Source of the DNA: Sindora glabra
Lineage: Eukaryota > Streptophyta > Magnoliopsida > Fabales > Fabaceae
Length of the DNA: 64,000 nucleotides
Reading direction: 5' to 3'
Assembly (NCBI GenBank): GCA_020226215.1
Contig: CM035226.1
Span: 96,062,895 to 96,126,894 of the forward strand
The position numbers and the translations under genes were made by a program. Positions 26,938 to 39,510 of this stretch are shown here, one piece after another; positions within the stretch are counted from its first letter, which is position 1; each line of letters starts with the position of its first letter. The notes under the pieces are model-generated. The model worked only from the letters and a program-made list of their open reading frames with translations, ran no database searches and was not told the DNA's origin.

Positions 26938-28402
26938 GGGTTTTAGAAAGATTTCTATTAATGAACATGTCATTGGAAGATTGTAACTTACTTCTTTGGC
27001 ATATATATATGTATGTATTATATATCTTCAATTATTTAGACTTAATTAAATTTATGAAATTGTTATCATTGGATATTTCTTGTATTTATGACATATTTTT
27101 TACTATAGAAATATTGAAATAGGGCTTGAATACTCTTGTCTATAATGGTATTGTTCGTATAACATTATGATTACTAAATTTTGTAACTAAGTTTGGTTGA
27201 ATTTTGCTTTAGGTGTATTAGGGTTTGGGTGGAAATTAATGGACATTCATTATTCTTTAAAATTGTTGTTCTATATAAACATTACACATCAATCATTTAA
27301 TACAAACATACATACCATGTGAAATTTAAGATATGAATGGGCATTAATATTCTATGGTGGATTAAAATTAATGTTTGATATGAATAACCACATCGACTAT
27401 TAAACTAAAAATTAATATCAGAACATGTTTTCCATGTAGGTTATAACATTGACATCTTACATCAATGATTCGACATAATACAGGCACTTAACATATTAGT
27501 TATCTTATAAAAATGTCGATGTCATTCTTTTTATAATACATCAAACATACAATGACACTTGTGTATGCAACATCTAGTAACCAAAGTCAAATGTGTTAAA
27601 TAATTAATGCTGTTTAGCAATTTTATAACTATGGTTACATGTTGTTCTTCCTATTTTAGTATGTTTTTAGGACTTATCTTGTTGTTTTAAGAACTTATCA
27701 TGTTTAGAATGCACTAATGATCATCATGAGCATTGTAATAACCTTTTTGGCATAGACCCTCTAACCTTGCCATTTTCAGTAGATTGCCTTATGGAATAAT
27801 TGTTCAGTATTTAGTGTTATGATATGTTTCCTTATTTTTTTTATCCACACCTACTATTTTTTGATATCGATTAACTCCATTAACAAGTTAGTAAGAAAGC
27901 ATTAACTTAAAGGAAAACTATTTTTGGAATTGATTCTATACCATGGTTTTTCTTTGCATTGTGAACTTAATCCCTAAGTATTGCTACATAAAGCCCTTTT
28001 TTCTTACCTTACTTGCTTTGATACTTACTGCAACTTAGAGTAGTTCAATTGTATATCATGCTTTTTTTTATGTTGACAAGAGAGAAAAATAGGAATATAA
28101 TAGGTAGTAGCAAAGAGCAAGTAGACCTCTTGATTGTTGAAAATAAGGAAGACTAACAATAGGTGCAAGATGCATTATTATAAATTAAATACATCTTTAA
28201 ATTGCTCTAATACTTATTAGACATTAGTCAATTAGCTTAGATGCAAGTTAGATTGCTCTAAATATGATCCATTCATGCTTTGATACCAGTACTAAAATAG
28301 GTAACTTATTTGTTTTGAAAACTTGCTCACACTTGCTATCTAGTTAGCTTTTACTTGCTTTTATAAAAGGAAAAAAATGTTTGCACAAGTATCATCATGA
28401 AA
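26938..28402. other. Stretch without readable genes, left of a copia LTR
   Basis: The part next to 28403 should be the 3' interior of the Ty1/copia element whose LTR starts at 28413, and has the usual non-coding character of that region (repeated ttgctt/acttgct words). No integrase or reverse transcriptase motif is visible. Confidence 0.35.
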
Positions 28403-28412
28403 TGGGGGAGAT
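28403..28412 (+). promoter_or_regulatory. Polypurine tract of a Ty1/copia element
   Basis: TGGGGGAGAT directly precedes the LTR start. A GGGGGAGATTG tract followed by TGT is the usual arrangement before the 3' LTR of SIRE/Maximus-type copia elements. Confidence 0.6.
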
Positions 28413-29681
28413 TGTGAAATTTGGAACCCTATTTTTTCATAAAATAATTTCTTAATTTTTTATGATAAGTTGAACATAATTGGATAACTTGTTATAATGC
28501 AAAGCTTTAGTATTACATAGCATTGAGATTAGGAATATGATTTCTGGTTCAAAGTTTCCTATTCTATCTAGTTGCTCTTTGCTATCCTTGGTAATTGCAA
28601 TTTTGATCCTTACTATTTTTTATATATTTTATTTCCTAAAATGGGATAGATTTATTTATATATGGAACTACTTTCCATATTGACAATATGCTAAGAATTT
28701 GTGTTGTTAAAAGTTAGAAAATCAACAATTGGATCTAGTTGCTCTTTTCTATCTACAAAAAAATTGTAATATGTTTTATAGAATTTTCTATTTTTACAAG
28801 TTGCTCTTTGCAAAATGGCATGTCAAGCTAAATCAATAGTAGAAAACAATTATCTTGTTAAAAAGAGTAGGTTATAGTACTGCACACAAAAAAATATTCT
28901 TTTTTGGAAAAAATTTCAATTTTTTTGAAAAAGCAAGCTAAATGTACCTTTATAATGTAGTGAAAATGACATTTCAAGCCAACAAAGGAAAAAGTGAGGT
29001 CTATTGTTGATCCTAACAATGACACAATCTTTCTGGAAAGTACAAGCAAAGTAAATGACGTAAAGAAAGAAAAGAAACCTTTTTTTTTTTGTTAAGGTTA
29101 CTGCTTGGTGTCCAAAAAATTCTAATCACAAGTTATCACCCTTTAGATATAAATAAAGGAGGTCACTTCATTGGCAAACCACCATAAGCATCTCGTCTCC
29201 TCTCTAGAAGGCTTTCTCTCTTTAGATTCTTCCTACCTTTCTATTTCTTTTTCTCTATGCCTAAACTTGCAAATTCACACCATTAGAGTGTGATAACCTT
29301 ACAATTTCTTCAAGAGGTAAACCTTACCCATGAAAGTTTGCTAACTAGGGTGGAGTGTAAAAGAAACACCTGTTGACACATTGTAGTTAGGTTATGGGAA
29401 GAAAATCTTCAAATGTTTGAAGTGGGATTGCTTAAGTCCATAGAAGACCAAGTAAGAAACTTTAAAAGGGCTTATGAAAGAAAAATTCTTAGTGGATAAC
29501 TATCAAAGTTGGATTTAATCTTAGGAGAGTAGAGTAGACTTAAAGTAATGTTTTCTCATTTGGACAATCAAATCATTATACATTATGTTATCTTCTCTTT
29601 CTCTTATTCCTTATTTATGTGCATACTGATGTAAAGTTGTGTTAAATGTGTGTACTACTCCAAGACTTCTACATAATATCA
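28413..29681 (+). repeat. 3' LTR of a Ty1/copia (SIRE-like) element
   Basis: It begins TGTGAAATTTGG after the polypurine tract and has a candidate CA end at 29681. A TATA-like box (gatataaataaagg, near 29147) followed by a pyrimidine-rich leader (ctctctagaaggctttctct) marks the U3/R boundary. The length, about 1.27 kb, suits this lineage. The 3' edge is a best guess; no flanking duplication could be tested because the 5' end is missing. Confidence 0.55.
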
Positions 29682-30301
29682 GATAAACAAAATATTTGTA
29701 ACCCTAATTTGAAATTATAAAAAAATGAAAATTCAATTTATTCAAATTTTGATTTTTCAAATGAATTGGAGTCTTTTTTTCTATTGTTATTCTAAGCGAG
29801 AATCAGAGATAAATAATGGGTGAAAACATGGTTGAAATCTTTACTTACGATTATTTTAGTATCATTTTAAAAGATATCTCACACAAATTAATTTGTTCAT
29901 GGATAAAATTCTAGATTTTATGTACATAAATTTATGCATATCTCTTTCTTAAAATACCACTTAGATAACTAATGTAAAGATGATGATGACAACAATAACA
30001 ACAAAGTTTTATTTTATTAAGTGAGGTCGATTACATGGATCACACGATGCTATTAGACTTTATCAGAAGCTAGATTTTTAGTAATATTTTTTACCAAGAG
30101 ATTAATGCAAAGACAAAGGATACAAATTCAACAAAAAATAACCCATAACAAAAGTAAAATTAAAAAGAGTCAAGAGAGTTGAAACTAATGAGAAAAAAGT
30201 TACTTAAATTTATTCATTATTAGTATAATTCATTTGGTGAACAGAAACAAGAGATATTTTGGCTATGTCTTAGGGTTCTTATAATAATGATGTGACCAAT
30301 A
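29682..30301. other. Spacer 3' of the beta-glucosidase relic
   Basis: AT-rich, no coding sequence seen. It lies downstream of the last exon of the minus-strand pseudogene and could hold its old 3' untranslated region. Confidence 0.4.
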
Positions 30302-31015
30302 TTACTTGAGGAGGAACATTTTAAGCCAAAAGGCAGAGTCCTTAACATGACGCTTTATGTTATTCTTAGAATCCACAAATATCAACCCAAACCGAGTGGT
30401 ATATCCAAAATACCATTCGACGACATCCAAATGCCACCATATATAATATCCTTTCTTACGCATACCTTCTCTAAAAAAGAAAACCAAAAGTAATATCAAT
30501 TTCCCAATTGATTAATGTTCTTTTAAGATAATGCTTCAAGCTATACTTTGAATATTTGATTTCAAACAAAACTTAAAACATTTATGAAGTTCTGTATTAA
30601 ATCTTGTAATTTATTTCTTTTATGAAAATTCATATATTTTGTACATACTATACGTATAATGATCATGTAAATAAAAATTACTAATTAATCAATTAAATTT
30701 CTAACAAGACTTACATTTTTCTTTCAAAATTATTTTATTAAAATTGTAAAATGTAAAAGTTATCTTTTAGAATAAGAAACGAAGCATGACCCTATTTCAT
30801 ATATTTTATTTTTATTTAAACCTTCTTTGCGATCGCTCATCTGAGAGCTGGTAGAAATTTTGATAAATGTTCTTGAATATATCTTATTCTCTTACTATCC
30901 TTTACAGTATCCAAATAAGTTTTGTTGTTTGCGTCAACGAATCCTACAAAATTAGATAATCATTATTATTCACAATTATCTCCTACCCACTTGTACCTTG
31001 TTGTGAGATGATATC

Positions 31016-31171
31016 AAGGATTTAAAAAAAGGTTTGTGATCACAATATTACGGTTATGGACCACATCGCATCTGCAATTTTTTACAATTTTATCCTGTGA
31101 TGGTCATACTTTTTCACATCTTCCTACATCATGCAATTACAATTGTAATTGCAACTATAATATAAATCCTT
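31016..31171. mobile_element. Small inverted-repeat element (MITE), 156 bp
   Basis: The ends AAGGATTTA and TAAATCCTT are perfect inverted repeats, flanked by ATC on both sides. It sits in the gap where the catalytic exons of the pseudogene are missing. Similar motifs (cacaatattacggtt, gcaattacaattg) appear at about 34030-34180 and 34985-35100, the latter ending tttaaatccttg. Confidence 0.55.
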
Positions 31172-32011
31172 ATCTGATATTAAATAAATAGTTTGTGATT
31201 TTGTAAAATAGTAATTAGAAAAGTGTTAACAACAACACTTGATGTAATTGCTTTTATATGATTTTTAAAAAAGGTCTTATTGATCAAGTTAATAGTTGAT
31301 TAATTAAGTGACACAATTTGAAAAAAAAAATGCAAATATGACTTACATATTTTATGGCTCAAAAGTCCTCCATACTCATTTTCTAATGCTTGGGGAGTGT
31401 CAAAATGGCGTAATATCACAAAGGGCTTGATTCCTAAAATTTATTCAGAAAAAAAAAAGATTAGTTTGAATGCTAGATTGACATATATGTTTACTATATA
31501 TTAAATAGAAAAGATTTTTTATTAATTCTTTTTGGGCTTCCTTAAGCAAATCAATAATAAATTTTTAATATTTACAATGTAGATTAATATATGGACACAA
31601 AGGACACTGAGATTGAGAAAATACCGTTGCAAAGAAGCTTGCTGATGAGATTGTTGTAGAATTTGATATCCAGAAAGTTACTCTCCCTCCCAAACAAATT
31701 CTTGCGGGAGAGAAAAGAAAGAAAGAATTCTCATGGGAGCATATATATATATATACACACACACACTAAACACACATATTACAAACCTTCTTATCATGCT
31801 TACCTAAATACACATTAAACTCTTGTATTCAATTTTATAACTTTCAAAAATTAAGTTATAAATCCATGATGATAACTTGTTATACTAGATAATTGAGATG
31901 GGTGTTGTAATTTTGTTTTTCTCAAACTCTTAAGCACTAAATGCTTCGAGTGTTACTTTAAGTAACATAGAAGTCTCTCAAAGATAAATATTTATAAGGA
32001 AAAATCCATGC

Positions 32012-32058
<47 letters not shown>
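32012..32058 (+). repeat. (TTA)n microsatellite
   Basis: An uninterrupted run of about 15 TTA units, inside the pseudogene's intron space. Confidence 0.95.
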
Positions 32059-34029
32059 GTTAAATCATTGTACAAGCACACAAGAATTAAGTATCAAAAT
32101 TTGAAGGTAGAGAAGAAGACAAAGTCTTTAGATGACATCAAATATCCCTTAATCCATGTTTAAAATTTGATGCAGGCATACCACGTTCTTGGTGTGGGGT
32201 TTAGTATATTTATAAAAGAATGTGAAAGTGAAAGCTATAGATCAAAATGCGGAAACAGCATAATTGATTTATAAGCATGTCATTAAGTAGGTAAAACAAT
32301 TAAGTAATGAATCAAAACTTAGATTGCATATTGTGCCCAGATTAAATAGGATAATTTAAACCACATCACATGCTAAACTATGATTGTCTTAATTTTAACA
32401 ATCTTTTGCATATGATTTAATAGATTTCTTTTAATAAAAACTGGGAATCTAACTCATATTTTAACTCTTTTTTCTTTGCATATCTTTCAATAATTTCCAA
32501 CTCTAATTTGTTTATAATTCTAATAAAAATATTTTATCTCTCTAAAATTGACAGGAATTAACAAAAGAAAATAAAAAAACAAATCTGATTTGCTAATAAT
32601 TTTAATAAAAATATTTTAATTTTTGAAATAAATATATTTAATTTAAAATTATGGGCCAAACCTAAAGAAAAAGCCTTTAACCGTTGCCCTCCTGGATATA
32701 GTAAAAAAGAAAACTTGGTTGTTACTAAAAGAAATTACAGGTAGCTCGAAATTGCATTATTTTAAAAGTAGAAATGGCTTGAAGGAAATTAACAGGAATT
32801 TGCTTCCATATTCTCTTGGAAACTTTTTGCAAATTGTTTCATAAAAATTTGTAATTTTCATAAAATATCCAATTATTTTTATATATTATACATATGTTTG
32901 TTCAAGCAAGATTTTGAAAAAAAATAATTTACTAAATTTTATGTTAAAGTTACAAACTCATACTTTAAATACATGCGATATTCTTTATGAGAAAATTACA
33001 AATTTTTCATAAAAAAACACAACTCTTACAGAGACAATAGAAGTAAAACCCATAATATGAATTATTTATTTATTTTTATGAAAAGGAGGTTAGGCAGCTT
33101 AAACAATATGATATACTTTCTAGAAAAAGGATGGGAATTAATGGAAATGAAATGAAAACAAAAGAACATATAAAGCATTGAACTGAATAGCATAGCTTAA
33201 CTTATAGGAAAAATACAGAAGTGAAGTACTGTCCGCAGTTTTCTCCTTATATTTTCAAATTATTCACTCTTTCATAATTATAATGGTACTGCAATTCGAT
33301 TAATTAATATCAACTCAAGAAAACTTCAAGCTCCTCGATTTCATTATCCTATGACATAACTAAAATCATCAATTGAAGCTGAACATGGGTTTGCCACCTT
33401 CACACCTTCTAATAAAACGCATGGAATCAGAGTGAAATTTATTTATCTTTTTTTTGTGGGATAGAGTGTGAATAAAAGAATAAAATAAGAAACTATCGAG
33501 TATATATATACGGAGCATTATTATTTTGCCATCTCTAAAAAGTCGTTTAATAAAATTTTCTTTAAAAAAGAAGATAAAATACATATCTCAGTTGATTTCA
33601 CAATGTGGAAGAAAACTAAACCCCGCACACAATGTATGATAAAGTATCATTTATATTTCACGATAAGATATCGTAATAATTCAATATATATATTAGTATT
33701 TTAATTATCTTTAAATTCAAAGATGGATGCCCATGAATAAATTTAACACCACTCTTTTTTATCTACTTATCCATCGTTTAGAATAACAATCACAATATAA
33801 GCGAATTTATTTGAAATTAGATCTATATATAAATGAATTTTATTCTTTTTTTCTTTAAGTTTCAAATATGGAAATAGTTGCCATTCCTAAAGGGAATTAG
33901 AAAGAGAGAGGGGAGACAGAGAGAGAGAGACCTGGATCTTCTTTTGTGAAAAATATCCCACATGTAATCCCCCCTTCCATCCATATTTGCTGCTCCTTCT
34001 ATTTGATTGTACCAAGAATTCGAATTGCA

Positions 34030-34180
34030 GTAACAATCGGGGTTTCACTACAATTCAAAAAATTGTGGACAAATGCAACTGTCGTGGCCCAAAATTATGA
34101 AAAATTGCGAATACAGTGTGGTCCACAACCATAATATTCTGCACAATATTACTGTTGTGAACTGTTTTTTACATCCCTAG
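34030..34180. repeat. Relative of the 31016 MITE
   Basis: Shares aaaattgcgaatac, gtggtccacaacc and cacaatattactgttgtg with the element at 31016-31171 and with 34985-35100. The right end tttttacatccct is a degraded form of the terminal repeat. The left boundary is unclear. Confidence 0.4.
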
Positions 34181-34984
34181 ATTGTGCGTAAAAACAGAAA
34201 TGGAACAGAGTACATAGCACTTACGTACAAATGATTCAACAATATAATAAAAAATTTGATCAAACATATATGCATACAATTTGATGTACCTGATGAGCAG
34301 CCGAACCAGATCCATATATAAATACATGGGGAAAACTGCGTCTACTGAGTGGTAGTGTTTGATTAATGCTGGGTTCTGCATCGATACCCTCAGTTGAGGA
34401 TATGATGAAGCCATTCTGGGCTATCCATGAGAGGAAGCGGCAGCAGAAGATCAAGATCATATCTGTAGCCATGCCTGATTTTTGTTTGCTCAAAATCACT
34501 ACAACTTCCCTGTATTTATAATGAGAAAGGTATCAAAATTTCTTAGCTGCATATCAATAACACGTACGTTCTCTTACTTTCACTCAATAAATAAAAGATA
34601 ATTGTTAATTCAATAATGTTATATGTAATGCAAATGAGATTCAAAAATTGGTTTTCAATGTAAATTATATATCAATACGAGTTGGTAGAACAAATTTTTA
34701 AAGGTCAATTTAATGATATAAAAAAATTTGAAGCTCGTTTTTTAATCTCATTTTTTTATTTATAATATTTTTGTTGTAAATTTTAGTGTTTATTTATCAA
34801 TTTTGTGATATCAATATAAATTAAAAATATGATGTTTTCTAATTTTTAAGAAGTTAAAAATTAGAAACAAAAAAATGAAATAAAAAATGACAATTAACCT
34901 CCCTTCATCGGATGAAATAAGTGTACGTGTTATAATTAGAATATTTTCGTACAAGGGTGAAGTAGTAAAAGAAGGTCATATGTA

Positions 34985-35100
34985 CGGCAATGCCCAGTTA
35001 TTGCAATGTAAAATTTCAAAAAACTATGAATGCAATGCAATCTACTACTATAATATTGCGCACAACACTGTGGTTGCAAACAACAATTTAAATCCTTGCA
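34985..35100. repeat. Relative of the 31016 MITE, upstream of the pseudogene
   Basis: Contains tattgcgcacaacactgtgg and ends caatttaaatccttg, matching the TAAATCCTT terminus at 31171. It lies within 600 bp upstream of the first pseudogene exon, so the family has inserted at least three times around this locus. Confidence 0.45.
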
Positions 35101-35909
35101 TATAGGGAATTCGTACATCTATTTAATCAAGTACAAGACTGTTCCTTATTTTGAGGAAGAGAAGTAAATGATAAACCCTTCCAACAAAGCACCTTCAAAA
35201 ATCAAATTCAAAATACTTTATCATAATGCTTAAGGAATTAACCTGCCTTTATTGTACCAACCAATTGTTGGTAAACTTCCCTACAGAAAAAGGTGTGACA
35301 ATTTTTCGCATGCTCCAAAAAAATGATGAAAATAGCCATTGCTTCCAATATAAATGGAAAATAATTGTCAATTGAATTGTCTAATGATCAATTTTTTTAG
35401 TTTTTAAAATATTATAAAAATAAAAAACTAAAACCTAACCTTTATTTATTAAATGAAATAAAAATAAATATTATAATTATAGCATTTAAAAACTTTTACA
35501 CAGCTGGTTATGTAATCAGCATTTTGGCTTTGGTCATTTAGCCGTGAATATGTTAACCATAGGTGGCCCCCACCGAGAGATTAAGTCTATATAACTCATT
35601 TAGAAATAAATTTTGTTAACCGGCGCCCTTAGAAGGCATTAGTTAAAGGTTATTTAATATTTTTAAGAATTGTATTTAAAAAAATTAAACATTTTTTAAT
35701 TCATTCTATTTTTAAAGAATTAATTAAGAGTAAATAATTCTTTTTGAGAAATTATATTCCCTAGGCAACTTTAAGGTACTGTTTAACAAAATTCATTAGA
35801 TATATGATCAACATAGTTGATCATCATAATATCACTTTATCTTAGATGTTGTATTGGGAAGAAAGGATCTAATTAATAAGAAGAACATAAATACTCATTT
35901 TTTATCCTG
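35101..35909. other. Stretch without recognisable genes
   Basis: AT-rich, apart from a short GC-richer segment (ttaaccggcgcccttaga near 35618) of the kind found at ends of some plant inverted-repeat elements. No partner end was found. Confidence 0.4.
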
Positions 35910-36286
35910 GAAAAACTGCATTTTACCCACTTCAGCTGTAGGGTCATCGGATTTTACCCTACCGTTATCAAGGTAATGGTTATAACACTTAACGGTGATT
36001 TTATAACACTTAACAGTGGCTAGAAATTGATGCTATTATCTTAGTAGTGGTTCATAATTGCTAGTAAGTGAAAAAATTTCAAAAATTAATAAAAATAGCA
36101 GTGGTTGAAAACCACCACTATCATATTTTACTGAGCATCAATTTTCCTAACATATTTCATTAAGTTAGTAATGGTGAGGGTAAAATCTAAATTTTATAAA
36201 GTTCAGGGAGTAAAATCCAACTTTTCATAATTAAGGGGGTAAAATCAACACCCCCGTAGTTGAAGGGGTTAAAATATAATTTTTTC
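35910..36286. mobile_element. Short inverted-repeat element, Mutator-like (377 bp)
   Basis: The left end GAAAAACTGCATTTTACCCA and the reverse complement of the right end GAAAAAATTATATTTTAACC align over about 35 bp, continuing ACTTCAGCTGTAGGG versus CCTTCAACTACGGGG. TTTTAT occurs just outside both ends, which may be what remains of a target duplication. The interior carries a short palindrome around 36100 (gtggttgaaaaccacc). No coding sequence. Confidence 0.65.
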
Positions 36287-36735
36287 TTTTATTTTTATTT
36301 AAAAAATAGCCTTCTCTTAATATTTTGACATTCCCAAGATGTCCCCCCCAAAAAAAAAACTAGTTATTGCTAATATGTATAGGATGGCAAAAACATCTAT
36401 ATCTAATGGGTTTTATCTAAATTGATGGGTGTTTATCTAAAGGGTGTTACCTATATTAGATTCACTATTTAATGATTTGAATTTAGGTCTAATCACATGA
36501 CTATAAAATTGCCAATCAACATCAATTATTTGACACATTCAATGTTGGTTATGAACCGATCTATACACGAGCATTGTTACATATTAAATGATCCTATGTC
36601 AACTTCATAACTGATGCAAAAAAGATACAATAACATTGGTTTTCACATGTATTAGAACAATTGTTGTTTCTTTGTTTAGAAGCCCTTTTTTGAAGTATAT
36701 TACAACATTAAATATTCATTGCTTACTAAACAACC

Positions 36736-36782
<47 letters not shown>

Positions 36783-37949
36783 TCTACAACTTTTATAGAA
36801 TAACCATCGTGGTATGTCATACCCACTCCCAAAAACTAACCCACTTAAAGTTTCTCCCTACTTAACTCTTCCTAACACTAATCTCTTTTCGCAATTTCTC
36901 TAATGATACTCCAAACTCTCAATTTCAATAATTTTAAAAACTATAATAAAAGAATGAAAACTATAAAAACTTATATCTAATATCCATTAGTCAATATATG
37001 AAGTTGGCACTCCTTAGAAAAGTACACTTAAGTCCAATATTAGCAAGTGCAATGAATATTCATTAAAATTTGATGTATAGCATTACACATTTTATATAAA
37101 TAAATAACAAATAATACCACTAAATGCTAAAAAAGATAAATAAAATTGAGTTTTTTATTTGTACAAACCTATAATAGTGATATTAAAATAAAAAGAAACA
37201 AAATATAGTTAATTATGAAAATTAAAAATTAAGTTGCAAGAACAAACAAGCACACAAAAATTACAAAATCCTTACTTTAATATTCAATTGCTTTCTAGTG
37301 AGTGTAAAACCCCACTAATTTAGTGATAAGCTAACAAACCTTCATTATTGCAAAACAATTTATGAGCATAAACACAAAATAGAATAGAATCATTTTAATG
37401 TTGAAAGGTGAAAATACCTTCGTGATGATAGAACCATTTTAGGATTGGAAAATTTTTGCCATGAAATTTGAAAATAGCTCTATGATTTTAATTTTTATCT
37501 TCAACTCACTCCACAGTTTTGAGTTACCACATCAATTAATTAATAAAAACCCATTGTCTATAGTAAAATGATATTGTTTTACTATAGAATTTTACATATT
37601 GATTATCAATTAATAATTTATGTCATAAAACAAGATCTTTTTTGCCAAAATTTTTCTATATCTTTCAAGTATTAATTTTATAATTTTAGCATAAATCTTT
37701 TAAGAAGTGATATCCTTTTATAAATTGATAAAATTTGTTCTCAATTTAACTTAATATGAATAAAGTTAGTTATGAGAAAATTGTTTAACACTTATGATGT
37801 ATTTCTTATAAAATTAAACAAATTCAAACAATTACAAATCGAAGAATAAAAACAAATCAAAAAATTATAATTTACAAATAACAATAAACTTTAAATGAAA
37901 GGAAATGTAGGATACCTTTTTCTTGTAATTCTTTTAAGTTGCTCAAGGG
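36287..37949. other. AT-rich stretch with a (TA)n run
   Basis: No genes seen. 36520-36660 has acattggttt and caatgttggtt-type motifs that may come from a CACTA subterminal region. Confidence 0.4.
36741..36779 (+). repeat. (TA)n microsatellite
   Basis: About 19 uninterrupted TA units. Confidence 0.95.
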
Positions 37950-38600
37950 TTTTTAAGTTGGAGGATATAGATGGTTGCAAAATAATGATAAATTAGAGTA
38001 AAAGGAAGTAGCTTAATCATTTTTGCAATAAACTCAAGCTTTTTAATACAAAGATGCATATGCTACTTCTTTTAATTATAATTTTTCATCAATTTACACA
38101 TATTTGCATTTTCTCAATACCTTAAGATGGATCCCAAATGTCATAATTTACAATAAACAATAAAGATAGCTTTGGAAGGTGTAGATGTAGCAAATTGATG
38201 ATAAATTATATTAAGAAAAAGTAGCATATCTAGTCCTGTAATGAATTCAAGCCTTCTAATGTAAGAATGGATACACTACTTCTTATTATAATTTCTTATC
38301 AATTTGCACATCTTTGCATTTTCTCAACATCCTTCATGAGATCAAACCCAAATGTCATAATTTACAATGAATAAAAGAAATTCTTTTAGAGGGTGTTGAT
38401 GGTTACAAACTAATAAAAAATTATATTAAGAAGGAACAACATATCCAGTCTTACAGTGAACTTTCTAATGTAAGAACAGATATGCTACTTCTTTTTACCA
38501 AAATTTCTAATTAGGTTTCCCATCATTAATAAGATATTACCTATTTCAAAAGGATAATGGGAATAAAATTTATAGGCAACATATAGATCTTTAGATATTG
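37950..38600 (+). repeat. Tandem repeat, 214-bp period, three copies
   Basis: The landmark gatggttgcaa at 37970 recurs at 38184 and 38398 (gatgtagcaa, gatggttacaa), exactly 214 bp apart. Other shared blocks include atgctacttctttt, catcaatttacacat and aaatgtcataatttacaat. A fourth, partial landmark occurs at about 39120. Confidence 0.85.
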
Positions 38601-39510
38601 GTTGTTAATCAAATTTGACATATTACATATGTAAAATTTCATATAGCATGACTGTTGATATATCTTGAAAAGTCATAATTTTTGGTAGTTTCTTGATACA
38701 CATTATTAATAAATATATGTAGTATTTAATGTTGATTTAGACATTGGTTATACATAAAAATAACATGGTATTTGCTTCCATCCATCTCTTCGTCTCTTAA
38801 CAAACATTTAATATTATTTCTAATCTCTTAATCCCTTAATACAACTTTTGCACCTCATAAATGCCATCCATCATTAACATTTATTAGACATTAGTTAGCT
38901 ATTGGTATATAATGCAAACTTCTAGTCTTATCAAAGGGATCTAACCTTAATTTATGGTGTCAATTTCATCACTTATCAAAGGAAATCATCCTTTGTGACT
39001 TATTCATCACCTATCACTCCCTTTCTTTCCTATTATAAACTATAGCATGAATAACAAATATGGCTTTGAAAGGTGTTGAAATAATTTACAATAAACAATA
39101 GAGATGGCTTTGGAAGGTGTTAATGGTTGCAAATTCTTAGATGTTGGTCATTAATCAAATATGTAAAATTCCATATAGTATGACTATTGATATACTATTA
39201 CAAGTCTTAATTTTTGGTGCTTTCTTGATACATATTATTAATGGATGTAGTAATATCTGTTTCCATCCATCTTTTCATCTCCTAACACATGTTTTATATT
39301 ATTTTTGGCATCTTTGTTTCCTAATGCAATTTTTGTACCTCACAAATGCTACCATTAGAAAATATTTATTATATTAGTTGGCCATTGGTATATAATGCAA
39401 ACTTCTAGACTTACTAAAGGGATTCAACCTTAATTTGTGGCATCAATTTCATCTTTTATCAAAGGAAATCATCTTTTATGGTGTATTCATCATTTATCAT
39501 TCCCTTTCTT
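38585..39510 (+). repeat. Direct duplication, about 400 bp, two copies
   Basis: 38585-39000 matches about 39138-39510 through landmarks such as ttggttgttaatcaaat / ttggtcattaatcaaat, tatagtatgactattgata, tgcaaacttctag and aaaggaaatcatc. The copies are joined by a further 214-bp-type unit, so the two repeats belong to one amplified block. Confidence 0.8.

Larger units (their letters stand above)
30302..34499 (-). pseudogene. GH1 beta-glucosidase pseudogene
   Basis: Separate minus-strand exons match family 1 glycoside hydrolases, which cleave beta-glucosides and are usually secreted or vacuolar. Exon at 34499-34290: hydrophobic leader, then FIYGSGSAAHQ, fitting the GH1 N-terminal signature, with donor CAG|GTACAT. 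Exon near 31729-31625: FFLSFLSR then IKFYNNLISKLLCNG (compare FSISWSR and FYNNLI in the family). Exon 31433-31347: GIKPFVILRHFDTPQALE. Exon 30943-30841: GFVDANNKTYLDTVKDSKR. Last exon 30470-30302: KGYYIWWHLDVVEWYFGYT, ending FLLK-stop. Splice phases agree between joined exons. The exons that should hold the catalytic acid/base (T-N-E-P) and nucleophile (T-E-N-G) are absent; only about 400 bp separates the flanking exons. The donor after 30841 reads AT instead of GT. A weak candidate for exon 2 lies at about 33405-33361. Cannot make an active enzyme. Confidence 0.85.

Noticed and set aside
33361..33405. Exon 2 of the beta-glucosidase relic (LEGVKVANPCSASIDDF)
   Set aside because: Only scattered matches to the family's VEGAANEDGR-PSIWDTF segment; kept as a possibility inside the pseudogene entry and not as a separate exon.
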